Source: Rhabdophis nuchalis
Taxonomy: Eukaryota; Chordata; Lepidosauria; Squamata; Natricidae
DNA: 64,000 nt
Reading direction: 5' to 3'
Assembly (NCBI GenBank): GCA_039707465.1
Contig: CM077658.1
Coordinates: 14,390,074-14,454,073, forward strand
This document shows, piece after piece, positions 24,991 to 37,019 of this stretch. A program made the translations under genes and the position numbers. Position 1 is the first letter of the stretch. Each line of letters begins with the position of its first letter. Below the pieces are notes generated by a model. The model saw only the letters and a list, made by a program, of their open reading frames with translations, ran no database searches and was not told the DNA's origin.

Positions 24991-27900
24991 ATGGCGAAGT
25001 CCATGGATTTGTCCGTTTTCAGCGTTCTGGTGACGGGATCCGATCGCGGGATCGGCCTGGGTCTGGTGAAGAGGTTTCTGGAGCTGCCCTCTCCACCCAA
25101 ATGGGTCTTTGGTACAACCATGGACCTGGAGGGGGGAGACAACCAGGTGAGCATCACTTCAAATAGCAGGGTGGTGAGGTGGTCCTCCAAGATCACAGTT
25201 GAAGCTTTTAGATAAAATGTGGCAGAGAAATGAGACCCAGATTACTTACAGCAAACAGTAAGCTATGACTTGATTTAATTTGACTTTTTGTGTAACATTC
25301 TACAGCCCAGGTTGAAGCAAAGTTCTGGGCATAATAACATGCTCACCACAATTTTTTTGGGGGATCCACAGGGTAGCCTCCTTTGCTTATTTTTTTTTTT
25401 GAATGATTGTTTAATTTTAAAATTCTGTGAAAAAGGAGATGCTGAAATTAAAGCACCAATTTCAGTGTTGCATTTCAAACCCCTTGTGACATTTTGATTC
25501 ATATTCAGCCAGCCAGCCAGCCAGGATTGAGATCCTTCCGTATGAATATTATATAGATCCCTTCCCTTCGAGATGTATATGCGTAGGATTGAATCATGAG
25601 TGAAGTGTTATGCTTAGTAGACAAAATACACTATTTGGTATATTTTGGATGATACATGCAACCATTGTTAAATAAGCAATGGGTGGGCCTGGGCTGCCTC
25701 CTACCAAAAAAAAGTGGTTTCTGATTGGTCTCCAGCCCAAACCGAGAGACAAGACAGTGAGAGCCAATTAAACTCAATCTTTATTTGATTACACGTACTA
25801 GACAGAATCTTGCCAGACTAAAGCTATAATTTTGTAAGCTACTAGGTCTATCCTGAGAGATTCTAGGGTGTGATTACCCTGAAACTCTTCTGCCCTCCTT
25901 CCAGATTAGGACTTTGCAGTCTCTTTATCTCGGGGCTCTTTCTGGTAAAGCTCTGAAATAACCAGATTCTCCCTCACAGCTGCTGCAGGTGCACAATTGC
26001 TGACATCAGCCATATGAAGAATAATGATTAGTTTTCAAACCTAGATTGTAATATTCCAAATATGGCCACTGACTATTAGGACTTTGGGGTCCCCTGTTCG
26101 GAACCATTAAATGTGTTTAACAGATTGCAATAGCTATGTGGAAAACCAACATAATGGCTTCATTAAGATATCCTAGCCGATGGCAAGCATAGCAAAGGAA
26201 GGTTTGAGAAAGCCATGACCTCAGCAGCAAAGAAGTTGATTCCTGGTTTTTCCAGTTAAAAAGCTTTGAAGCAATAGTAGAGAGTCCTAACTAATTGAGT
26301 TAAGCCATACTTCCTGGGTTCTCATTTTGCATTTAGCCTGAATGTGGTTTGTTGAGTCCTGCTTGTTGATGAGTAGAGTAGAATAGAGTAGAGTAAAGAA
26401 AGGGAAGGGAAGGGAAGAGAAGAAGAAATGGAAGAATAGAATAGAAGGGAAGAGAAGGGAATAGGAGTAGAAATGGGAGAAGAGTAGAGCATATGAGTAG
26501 AAATGGAAGAGTAGAGTGGAGTGTAGTAGGAGTAGAAATTGAAAGAGGAGAGGAGTAATTGGAAGAATAGAAAAGGAGAGGAGTAGAAATGGAAGAATAG
26601 GAATAGAATAGAATAGAATAGAATAGAATAGAAGTAGGAGAGGGTTTTTTTTGTTTTTTTCTATGCCACTCCAGAGGAAAGCTGAAACACTGACATTTTC
26701 TTCTTCAGGAGCTGAAGGAATTGGCATGCAAGTATCTGAATCTGGTGGTTTTGCAATTAGGTAAGTGTATTGTTTATTAATTTGGTTCTTTTATGCAGCC
26801 GCCTATCTCACATAGGTAACTTCAAAAGGCATGCAAAATTTAAAAATGCAGACTAGTACAACACACTCACAGAAGCAAAAAATAACCAAAATCACTCTGT
26901 TAGATACCGAAGGCAGAAAGCTTGCAAGTAAGCCCATGGTGCCTCCTGGCTTTTCAAAGGTAGGACACTCCCAATGAATGTGGCATGTGCATGATGTCTT
27001 CAAAGAAGTGATTTGCCCAAACTATCCCTTGCACAGCTAATTGTTGTTTTCCTAATGCTATTCTTAACCATACATGTGTTTCACTCGCTGTTGTTTGACT
27101 TGATGTGGATTCTCGTGTTAAGTCTGAATCTTAGTTGCCTGTGAATGAACCCAGATCCTATCTCTTGACCCAGGATTTCTGGTTTTTGAGCCTGGGATCT
27201 GAACTTTGTCTTGGGGCTCCAGATCATTGACCTGGGGGGACCTGATCTTCAACCAGGAATCTTCATTGACACAGGGGGTCTTCATCTTTAGGCCCTTACA
27301 GATTACGTGGTGACCCTGACCCAAATCCCTCAGGGATGCTATTCCTGTCTGTCAAGCTTTAGGGTCATTAGGCTAGTGAATTGAGTTGAAAATGCCAGTG
27401 TTGGCATCCAGTCTCTTGGCTATCTAGTTGCTCTTTGATAAGGTAGCATCTTGCATGAATTGACACTAACATCTAAAGCATGGTTCCAAGAACTCCTCTC
27501 TTGCAATTCTGAAGCAGCCCTTGGCTGATATTGGAATGATATTGTTTTCCTCAGATGTCACTAAACTTGAGAGTGTCCAGGCGGTGGTGAAAGAAATACA
27601 GAAGTGTGTTGGAGAAAGTGGATTGACCCTCCTTATCAACAATGCTGGCCTTTGGGTGGGCAGCGAGCTGGACAGGGAGAATGCCAAGGATATGATGAGG
27701 GCGTATTCTGTCCATACAATTGGGCCCCTGCAAATGAGTCAGGTTTGTTTATTATTCATTGAACTTTTTGTGAATAACTTTTGAGATTTTTCAGGGTTTC
27801 ACTTGGATGAGGCTGAAACTTTCACCTGGATGAGAGTGCTATCAGAGACAGGGGCCCTAGTAGCGCAGTGGTCTGAATGCAGTATTTCTGGGTAACTCTG

Positions 27901-29240
27901 CCCACTGCCGGGAGTTCGATCCTGACCAGGTTACGTGTTGTCTTTGGTCAACACATGTTACACCTCTACTCCAGGGACTGCTGGAGAACAGATCCTTCTC
28001 CTGGACCTAACGGCAGCCCATTCTCTCTTTTCTTTCCTCTCTCAAAGGCCTGCCTGCCCCTGCTGAAGATGGCAGCCCGGAGAAGTCCATGTCAAGGGCT
28101 GAGCGCCTGCAAAGCAGCCATTATCAATGTCTCCAGCCTCTTAAGCTCAATTGAACTTATGCATCGTTGGGAGACAGTTAAAGTAATTGCCTACCGCTGC
28201 AGTAAGGTAATGGAACGTAATTTGGGGTTCAGGTAAACTTTCCTGCTGGAGAGAGGGAGACCCTGAAATCTGAAAGGAAGGGAGGATTTGTTCTAAAACT
28301 CAGTTTTGCTGATGCACCGCCCTGAGTCCCTTCGGGGAGATAGGGCGGTATATAAATATGATAAAATAAATAAATAAATAAATTCTTGTTTGTCCCCAAC
28401 AGACTGCTTTAAATATGCTTACCAAATGCCAGTCCTTGGACTATTCAACTCATGGGATTCTGTGTGTCGCCATCCATCCTGGTCTGGTGAAAACCTCTGA
28501 AAGGGAAGTAAGTATTTTAACCTAACAAAAAGGTCAACTCACTCATATATGCACACCCATAAATATGGATGATCTAACAATGAGTCGTGGTTTTCCAAGT
28601 ACAATACAATACAATACAATAGCAGAGTTGGAAGGGACCTTGTAGGTCTTCTAGTTCAACCCCCTGCGTGGGCAGGAACCTTATACCATTTCAGACAAAT
28701 GGCTGTCTAACATCTTTTTAAAGACTTCCAGGGTTGGGGCATTCACAACTTCTGGAGGCAAGCTGTTCCAGAGGTTAATTGTTCTAACTGTCAGGAAATT
28801 TCTCCTTAGTTCTAAGTTGCTTCTCTCCTTGATTAGTTTCCACCCATTGCTTCTTGTCCTGCCCCCATGTGCCTTGGAGAATAGTTTGACTCCCTCTTCT
28901 TTGTGGTTTAGCATTTGCTAAACTTTGTGGTTTAGCAAGTCTTTGAGTGTTTAGCATTTTGTTTTACTGTCTTAATCATTCATCCAATATACGAATGCAA
29001 AGTCATAAAAGTCGCAGGACCGTTAAGCAACCATGCATATTATCGTATCGTTTCTCTGATAACCTTGGTTAAGGATCTCAGGCTATGCAAAGGGGGATTC
29101 TTCTCAAAGATCTTTCTTTGTGACAGGCTGATTTATCTGTGGAAGAGAGCACGAAGAGCATCCTGACTGTGCTGTCCATGCTTTCTGATGAGGACAACGG
29201 GACCTTTGTGGATTGGTTGGGCCGCCGAATTCCTTGGTGA
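24991..29240 (+). CDS. C-factor-like short-chain dehydrogenase/reductase, copy D (six exons)
   Basis: Coding exons are 24991-25146, 26709-26760, 27555-27742, 28048-28206, 28403-28507 and 29127-29240. All are GT-AG and in phase, giving 257 residues. It is the most diverged of the plus-strand copies, but complete: TGxxxGIG at 15-22, NNAG at 98-101, Asn123, Ser162, Tyr181 and Lys185. The residues between Ser162 and Tyr181 differ from copy C, as does the stretch after NNAG (Leu-Trp-Val-Gly against Ile-Gly-Leu-Phe). Both probably line the substrate pocket, so D may prefer another substrate. Introns 1, 2 and 5 hold microsatellite or LINE pieces. AATAAA is at 29290-29295. It is a soluble cytosolic enzyme by family knowledge. 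Substrate unknown. Confidence 0.9.
26370..26645 (+). repeat. GAGTA/GAATA pentamer microsatellite
   Basis: Imperfect AGAATAGAATAG and AGAGTAGA units in copy D intron 1. This is the AATAG motif known to be spread by snake CR1 (L3) tails. No CR1 body is visible next to it. Confidence 0.8.
28312..28384 (+). mobile_element. LINE 3' tail in copy D intron 4
   Basis: 'gcaccgccctgagtcccttcggggagatagggcggtatataaat' followed by (AAATA)n. It ends just before the polypyrimidine tract of exon 5. Confidence 0.65.
28592..28915 (-). mobile_element. CR1-like LINE 3' end in copy D intron 5
   Basis: Encodes on the minus strand the last 77 residues of the ORF2 also seen at 20598-21712, including WNSLPP and the LSEMV end. 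It has an (ACAAT)n tail at 28601-28620. Confidence 0.85.
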
Positions 29241-29295
29241 ATAATCATCTATGTAATCCCAGGGCTACAACATATTAACAAATCTCCTCAATAAA

Positions 29296-31726
29296 TCACT
29301 GAGCATCAATTTTTTGTCTTTGTTGTATGCCCTCTGTTTTCTCTGTGACATTGAAAGGAATCTGCCATTCTATCGAGTGCAAACCGGTCCTAATATGAAA
29401 CATTTCTACTCAGATCAGGGGCCTTAAGTTATACACACACACGCTCAATTTACACACACACACACACACACTCAAATGTGGTGGAGTGTTGTTGTTGTTT
29501 TTTTACATTTCTTTCCCTCTTTCTTTCATTCTGGCCGTATCAAAGTGTCTGCTATCAAAAAAGCTGAAGCGTCTCCCGTGAATAGAGTTAGAAGGATAAA
29601 GAGTCATAAAGATCTTGCAAAGCACAAGCCATAAGGGTCAAATCTAGTATTTTGAATCGTCTCCAGATACAGATGGAAAATGGAGACTCAGATCCCTAAA
29701 TTTCTGGATACTTTCTTGTTTGTATCGTGCAAATGGAACAAAAATACAATTACCATCATCGCCCTGTTCCTAAAGGTGAGTGGTGTGAATATCTGAGAAA
29801 AAGAACCTGGAGAGGTGAGATTTGATAAATTACCATCCTTTATCACATTCCCAGGTGATGTGGCCAATCCATCTGGATTCATGCGGAGGGTCAGCTTGCT
29901 CTTGTAACCTGATGGATTAGACCATTTATAACCCTCAGCCAAAAGTATGAGAGGTTTGCCCTGCCCAAGGGCAATATTCAGCATTCGCCTAAGACATGGA
30001 AATGGGCCTCCAGAGATATTGCTGCTTTATTTGCATATTAAGAGCCATATGCTACTGAAAATTGAAACAGAAGTGAAGATTTTGCAAATTTATGCAAATA
30101 TTGTAACCTTTACTGGGGAAGGTTGCTTGCTACAATCTTGTGCATTATCCTTGATTAGAGAGAGAACTTACGTTTTCTCCACGCCTAAGCATACAGGTAG
30201 TCCTCGGCTTATAACGGTTCATTTAATGACCGTTCCAACCACACTGAAAAAAAAGTGACTTGCAGCTATTTTTCACTTACCTTTGAAGCGTCCCCATGAT
30301 CCTGTGATCAAACGTCAGGTGCTTGGCAACTGGTGACTGTTACTTACGACTGTCACTGTGTCAAGATCATGTGGTCACCTTTTGCAACCTTCTGGCAAGC
30401 AAAGTCAAGGGGGGAAGCTAGATCCACTTAACAGGTTACTAATTTATCAACTGCAGTGATTCACTTAATTGTCCTTTCTTGTCCAAGAAAGGTCATAAAG
30501 TGGAACAAAACTCATTTAACAAATGTCTCATGTAACAAAAGAAAGTTTGGGCTCAGTTATGGTCGTAAGTTGAGAACTACTCACACTAGATAGATTAGAT
30601 AAAAAAGATGATAGAGGAGAAATGATATAGATGTTTAACAAATCCCTTGTCCTGAAAGAAGTTTGAAATCCCTTGTTTTAGAATATAAGAGCAAAGGGCC
30701 CAGGTGTTCTTTGAAGGCAGGCTCCTCTCCTTGTTTGCATCTCCTGGGACATTTATGCCAAGAGAACGAAGATTTAGGTGTTCCCTTTGGAAGAAAGCAA
30801 AAATCATTTCATTGTAAGTTTATTACGGTAGAAGAGGACATTTCTGAATACACCAAAATCCCAGGTCTTCACAAAAGATGGTCCTCAAGTGACCTTCAGG
30901 AAAGAGCAGAAGCCCAGGCTGTCCTACAGGTCCCAGCAGCCTGACTGCAGGATCAGAAACAGAGTAAAGGAAGCCTTGGAAATTTTTATTCTTTCTTTCT
31001 TTCTTCTTCTTTCTCTTCTTTCTTCCTCTCTTGTGCCCAGCAAGTGTTGTCTCTTTCCTGGAAGACTAGGTCCTCCCCTCAGTGTGTAAAGCTAGAAACC
31101 TATACAATCTTCTATTGATCAATAGCCCCACCAAGCATTAAAAAGAGGCCATATATTTTTCTTTTCTTTCAGGTGCTAAAAACCATCACCATGGCTAAAG
31201 TTATGTCAGGCAGAAAACTATTTTATTGATCTATGATCAATCAACACCTGTGGTGATTTGGTCCTTTTTAACAGGACATGGCTGAGATTACCTCAGATTC
31301 CACTAACATTTTACTCCTAAAAACAATTATAGCCTTGGCTAAAATTATTCCGGACCCAGAAGTCTGCCTTATTCACGGAGAGAAACCATTTGGTGGGACT
31401 GAGGTACCTCACCTTAAGACAGGTGAGCTGTGGTATTGGAGTCCTTTAAATAAGGCACCATTGAAATATTACCTCAGGCTCAGCCTCCCACGGCATTTTA
31501 CTCCCAAGAAGCCACGGTTTAAATTATCACAGGTGCTATCCTTGCTCCCCGAGAAATAACCTATTAAGCATCCCCTCCCTGCACCCCACAACGCCTAAGA
31601 ATTTCAGCTCAGATTACCCCGGACCACAAAAGGCCACACCTCAGCCTATGAGTTCTTTTATAGAGAGGCAATGTATCTGTATTCTCTATTTCACAAGATT
31701 CCCATATAAACTGCATCACTCTAAAA
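29296..31726. other. Intergenic region after the SDR cluster
   Basis: Contains CA repeats near 29430-29470 and the diverged repeat at 30190-30590. No exon is recognised. The frame at 31278-31559 has no family resemblance and no flanking splice signals that make sense. Confidence 0.4.
30190..30590. repeat. Old interspersed repeat ('aggtagtcctcggcttat' family)
   Basis: Runs from 'caggtagtcctcggcttataac' to 'ggtcgtaagttgagaactact'. Other copies or pieces lie at 33325-33412, 36405-36770, 37915-38130, 46786-46930, 57340-57420 and 61720-61925. It is common in snake DNA. The class is not assigned. Confidence 0.6.
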
Positions 31727-31838
31727 CAGGGGTCTCCAACCTTTGCAACTTTAAGACTTCAGCTCCCAGAATTCTCCAGCCAGCTTTGCTGGGAGCTGAA
31801 GTCCTTCAGACTTAAAGTTGCAAAGGTTGGAGACCCTT
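31727..31838. mobile_element. Palindromic hAT-type MITE
   Basis: Starts CAGGGGTCTCCAACC and ends GGTTGGAGACCCTT, and most of its length folds on itself. It is flanked by a perfect 8-bp duplication, ctctaaaa (31719-31726 and 31839-31846), as expected for hAT. Confidence 0.8.
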
Positions 31839-32094
31839 CTCTAAAACAGTGATGGGAAAAAAAACACCAAGCAACTGAGGTACTGGTCTAGATTATTATT
31901 ACAATATTTTATTATTACAATATGTCAAACGTTTCAAAATATAAATATCAGTCCTTTTTAAAAGTTAATTAGATAATTCTGACAGCTAAGATAAGCAAGA
32001 ATTGTTCCAGAAATATGGAATTCTACGTGTAAGACACACTGGCTTGAACACCTAAAAACAAATGTAAAAAGAAAGAGAAATATGTGTGCTCGAA

Positions 32095-32640
32095 GTCGGG
32101 AGAGATTTTTTTTTTTTTTTTGCTCTCCCGCGCCCCGCAGCATCGTCTCCTTCGAAGGAAAAGAGACGCGGCGTCGACGGCGGCTGCTTGTGCAGCGCGC
32201 TCGCTTTTTGGCCTCACCTGAGGAGCCCGCCGGCTTTTTAAATCGCCCCCGCCCCTCGGAAGGAGGGAGGAAAGAGCCACCCCAGCCAATCCGAGGAAAG
32301 GGGTTTCCAAAGCAGCCAATCACAGGGAGTGTGTGAGAAAGGAACGGGCGGCCGCCCTGGAGCGCTTGGATTGGAAGGATGGCTCGAGCGCACAGGTGCG
32401 CACGTGCAGCTGTGTCACCTCGTCAGGGGCCCCGCCCGGCTCCCGGAGAAGTTGCCATGGAGACGGCGGGAAGCAAGCCCCCACCCCTCTGCGCGCGCGC
32501 GCGAGGCGGCTCATCGCGGCCAGGTGTGCCGAGGCCACACAGGTGAGGGCGATTGGAGGCAGGCACGCGTGTCTCTGGGCGTGTAAAATGCCTTCTCCTC
32601 CAAGATTCGCTCCTTCGCACTACAAATCCCATCCGCCAGC
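32095..32640. promoter_or_regulatory. CpG island without an assigned gene
   Basis: GC- and CpG-rich sequence in an otherwise AT-rich area. A good donor (cacacag|gtgagg) lies at 32542/32543 on the plus strand. Motifs like ACTACAAATCCCA occur at 32619 and, weaker, at 32815 and 33000. It could be an alternative first exon of GFOD2 or a promoter of an unseen or non-coding gene. Confidence 0.6.
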
Positions 32641-33205
32641 CAACTAACTGTCAGCCTTTTGCATGAGAGCCCGGGGTAGCTTTAGCTTTTCTTCTCCTCT
32701 CCCCGCCCTCTGCAAAGGCTCAGGTTTTAAATTATCGCTCTTTTCTCTTTGCAGAGGTGATTTGAGGGCTGAGAGATCAGAAGGAGACTTGGGCTAATAC
32801 TGGGAGTGCTTTGGATTACAAATCCCATCAGCCACCTTCGGGGTGAAGATGTTGATAGGACCCTTCTTGCAAGAGACGTCAAGAAATTGAAAAGCTTTCC
32901 TCCTCCCCCCTTAAATACTCATTGTTTAAAGAAAATCTGAAAATTTAATTAAAAAATAAAATTGTACATATACATACACATATACATATAAGATGCTTTG
33001 GACTACAGGTCCCATTAGTCAGCTTCTCGAGTGATGGCTGATGGAAATTACCTCTCTTGAAATAGGTTGGCCCAGTGGTGGGTTTCTGTAGGCTCGCACC
33101 TACTCGCAAGAGCTGGTTGGTGAAATTTAGAGAACCAGTGAGAGGGGGTTCCACCGGTGTACCTGGAAGTAAATCTGGCCCGCCGCTGCCAGTGACCCAA
33201 CGGGA

Positions 33206-33224
33206 AGGAAAGGAAAGGAAAGGA

Positions 33225-33308
<84 letters not shown>

Positions 33309-33309
33309 A
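33206..33309 (+). repeat. (GAAA)n microsatellite
   Basis: About 100 bp of nearly pure AAAG units. It is followed by a scrap of the 30190-type repeat and a SINE-like 'aaacccaccactgg' end. Confidence 0.95.
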
Positions 33310-34748
33310 TTTATCATCACAATTAAGTCCAAAATTTTGGTTGCTAAGCAAGAGCGTTGTTAAATGAGCTTCACCACATTTTAAAAGGTGGCCACTCACA
33401 CCCTGTCACATGACTGCCAAGCCACGCCCACAAAATAGGCCACACCTACAGAGTAGGTTCTAAAAAATTTGAAACCCACCACTGGATTGGCCCCTCTAGT
33501 TGTTGGGTCCTCCGTACCTAAAATTCAAGCCCCCTCTTTCTGTGCTTTTGTGTTTTGCTTGCATCTTCCCCACCATGTTACAATCTTGCCAAGGAGCCCT
33601 TGGTTTTATTTTGCTGTGCAAATATTGAATTGGTTACTTTTAAAATAAAAAGAATTCCAGGACTGGTTTGCTTTGGCTTTCTTAAGAATCCCGCTTCAAT
33701 GTTGTAAATGGGAATGTTTGATACATGGTGTGTCTTACTGCCTGAAATTGAAAGAAACTGACCCACATTTGAAATTGTTTCTTTTTTTCTTCGTTACAGG
33801 AACTCTGTTGCTCAGAAAAGGATATGAAGGAATGCCTAGCATCACGACCAGTCTGGCTATGCTCTCCCAACATGCTACACCATGTTTCTGCTTTGCCATT
33901 CATGTATTGTGTTGAACCCAATAAGATAAAATTGTGAGCATGGGGATGCTGCAAGGTCATCAATGGCCATTAAAATTAGGAGCCAGATATTTGGGTGAAA
34001 TCTGCTGATTCTCTAAACTGCTTAGAGAGGGCTGTAAAGCACTGTGAAGTAGTATGTAAGTTTAAGTGCTAAACGCTATTGCTATCGGTATATCCTAAGA
34101 AACCCAATTAATAAGTTCTCAGACAGTCCTTTGGACATCAAACAGAGACTGATGGAATTAATAGAATAGAATAATTTCTTTATTGGCAAGTGTGATTGGA
34201 CACACAAGGAATTTGTCTTTGGTTCATATACTCTCAGTGTACATAAAGGAAAATAAAATACATTTATCAAAAATAAAAAGAGACAGCATTTAGTGATAGT
34301 CAAGGTTCCTAATAAGCTATCAATTCGTACTTGGAAACAAACAAACCCAATATAAATTGGAAGATACAAGCAACATGGTTAGAATCATATGTGGGGAGAG
34401 ATAGATACTAGGAAGGAAGAGAAGAAGAATAGTGATACAGTTTTAGTAAATTATTGACAGTGTTGTGGGAATTAGTTGTTAAACAGAGTGATGGCGTTCA
34501 GGGAAAAAATAAAATTAAACGTTTTGCATGTTGATCTATCCTTTCTCCAGGAGGAGAAGGAAAATCCCACACTCTGTCCATTTTGTTTTGACACGCTCAC
34601 AACAGCCCTGTAGAGTAGGGCTCGAAGGTGTGGATAGAAAACAACAACACAGACATGGTTGTAGGGTGGCAGATCGCCCTCTGCTGCCCACTGTCAGTTA
34701 TAAAGCAGCTGATGTTGCCTTCTGCAACATTTAAATGAAGCTTTATAG

Positions 34749-34884
34749 CAGTGTTTCTCAACCGTGGCAACTTGAAGATGTCCGGACTTCAACTCCCAGA
34801 ATTCCCCAGCCAGCGAATGCTGGCAGGGGAATTCTGGGAGTTGAAGTCCGGACATCTTCAAGTTGCCACGGTTGAGAAACACTG
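34749..34884. mobile_element. Near-perfect palindromic hAT-type MITE
   Basis: Starts CAGTGTTTCTCAACCGTGGC. The two arms of about 60 bp are almost perfect inverted copies round a short loop near 34815. The flanks ctttatag and ctttagag match at 7 of 8 positions. Confidence 0.85.
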
Positions 34885-35019
34885 CTTTAGAGGGAGATAT
34901 GAGGTTATTAGGGTGGCATGTAAATCAGATAATGGGGGATAAAAACCGAAGGAAATATTGAATCACACTAGAAAAAACTCAGTGAAATTCTCTTTATCTT
35001 CAGCCTTCTGATGCAGAAG

Positions 35020-35300
35020 GCAGAAAGGCACAGCTCGCCCCGCGCTCTTTGTTCTGCCCCGCCCGGCGCGTCGGCGCACGCGCAGAGAGCTCCTTTCCCC
35101 CCTCCCAAGGAGGGAGGAGGTGGCCGGCGGAGCGCGCCGCTCGCGAGAGGGGAGGCGTGCGCGCCGCCGCCGTCGGGAGCGCGCCAGCAGCGAAGCCGGC
35201 CGTGGCGTCGCGGCCCTTCTTCGCTTCTTCTCCGTCTCCGGCCGAGCCCCGCGTCGAGAAGGGGAGGAGGGGGCGCCGAGGGACGCGAGGTGGGTCTGGG
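35020..35300 (+). promoter_or_regulatory. CpG island and probable GFOD2 non-coding first exon
   Basis: Dense CpG sequence with a strong donor gcgag|gtgggt at 35289/35290. The next acceptor in the same direction, cttggtag near 36931, leads into the GFOD2 start exon. The overlapping open frames in several phases are typical of GC-rich non-coding DNA. Confidence 0.6.
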
Positions 35301-35702
35301 GGAAAGGGAGAGGGGTGGGGAGGGGGAGGAACCTCTTGGCAGGTGCCCGTGTGAATGTGCGTGCCCGCATTGATGCGCGCATACGTGTGAATGCCTAGTA
35401 ATCTCCCTACGCCCGAGTGTGGACTGTGTGTGCCTACGGATAGCATAGCCTTTACGATCCTTGTACATCGTGTATACAACGGAAGGCGTTACAGATGTCT
35501 CTGTCTAGACTTTTGTGCCTACACGTGTATACGTAGGTACGTGAGCATTTGTATCATCCAGGAGGAGGTTTAGCCCAGGCGTGTCTGTGGGTTGATGCTG
35601 CGAGTTGTAGATCAGGGATCATCCATCGGGCACCAAAGGAAGGAGCTGCCTCTGAGCCAACCCACGGGTCAGCTGCTTCTTGGGGTGCCCTTAATGCAAT
35701 GC

Positions 35703-35940
35703 ACCCCAATACAATACAATACAATAGCAGAGTTGGAAGGGACCTTGTAGGTCTTCTAGTCCAACCCCCTGCGTGGGCAGGAACCTTATACCATTTCAGA
35801 CAAATGGCTATCTAATATCTTCTTAAAGACTTCCAGGGTTGGGGCATTCACAGCTTCTGGAGGCAAGCTGTTCCAGAGGTTAATTGTTCTAACTGTCAGG
35901 AAATTTCTCCTTAGTTCTAAGTTGCTTCTCTCAATGAGTG
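35703..35940 (-). mobile_element. CR1-like LINE 3' end
   Basis: Minus-strand copy of the 20598-type ORF2 end (WNSLPP, LSEMV) with an (ACAAT)n tail at 35708-35726, downstream of the GFOD2 CpG island. Confidence 0.85.
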
Positions 35941-36027
35941 ACAGGGGTCCTAAAGATCCCTCCACCCACCCCGTTTTGCAGGGGTTGCTGTCCAAGGCAT
36001 CTCCCTAAAGGTTTTATTTCTTTATTT

Positions 36028-36200
36028 CAGTGGTTCCCAAAGTAACATTTGGTTTTGCACCTTGTTTAAGCCAAGTGAATGGCCCGAGTTCACTTTTTGA
36101 GTAAAGTAAGAATTATTTGTGGAGGGAGGCATCAGGATTTTAGAGATGCTTAGGTGGGGTACGGCCCAAAAAAAAAAAAAAAAAAGGTTGGGAACCACTG
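36028..36200. mobile_element. hAT-type MITE
   Basis: Ends CAGTGGTTCCCAA and TTGGGAACCACTG are perfect inverted repeats. The interior matches 8428-8650. No clear 8-bp duplication remains. Confidence 0.65.
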
Positions 36201-36404
36201 AGTTTAGTTTGTAGCTCATGTACAAGATAACAGGAATAGGAATAAACGTTTATAAGAACACAGGAAATGGATATGAATAAGTGGGGACAATAGGACATAG
36301 ATCTCTGCAGGCAAGATCATTAGCCTCTGTGCTCATTCTCTCCCTCACACAATATCCAGTGCATATGCGAATCATGAAAGGAAATGTTTGCAGTACACAC
36401 CCAT

Positions 36405-36770
36405 AGTCCTAGTCCTCATTGAGTGATGAATGGCACTGAAAAAAAGTGACTTACAGTCGTTTTTCACGCTTCTGGCTGTTGCAGCATCCCTAGGGTCACA
36501 TTAGGATGCTTGACAAGTGACATATGTGACAGTTGCATTGCCCCAGAGTCATTTGATCCCCTTTTGCGACCGTCTCACAAGCAAAGTCAATAGGGAAACC
36601 AGATTCACTTAACAACGGTGTTACTAATTTAGGAACTGCAGCGATTCGCTTAACAAATGTGGCGAGAAAAGTCGTAAAATGGGGCAGCACTCACTTAACG
36701 AATGTCTCACTTAGCCTACTTAAATTTCAGGCTCCATTGCGATCAAAGGTTTAGGGCTACCCGTATTGCA
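36405..36770. repeat. Old interspersed repeat in the GFOD2 5' intron
   Basis: Second long copy of the family described at 30190-30590, recognised from 'gaaaaaaagtgacttacagtcgtttttcac' and 'cttaacaaatgtggcgagaaaagtcgtaaa'. Confidence 0.6.
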
Positions 36771-37019
36771 TATGGGCAGGATTAATATTTAAACGTATAT
36801 AGAAAGGCAGTCGAATTGAGACGCTTCCTCAAAATTGGATGACGAATAACTACCTTTAGATTAAATAGGAAACTAGCAAATCAAACATGTGTTTTGTGAA
36901 TGATCCATTTTTTCCCCTCTCTCTCTTGGTAGACACGATGAAGGAACCAAGATGCTGAAGAGATCGGCTGCTCTTTGGCAGCTTCGCCCTGGGGGACCGG
37001 AGTGTGAAAGGAGCACAAA

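Noticed and set aside
31278..31559. 93-codon open frame
   Set aside because: No motif, no repeat family and no supporting splice signals. The length is within chance for this composition.
34963..35479. Several overlapping Arg/Pro/Ala-rich frames on both strands
   Set aside because: Typical stop-poor GC sequence of a CpG island. No conservation is recognisable and frames overlap in every phase.
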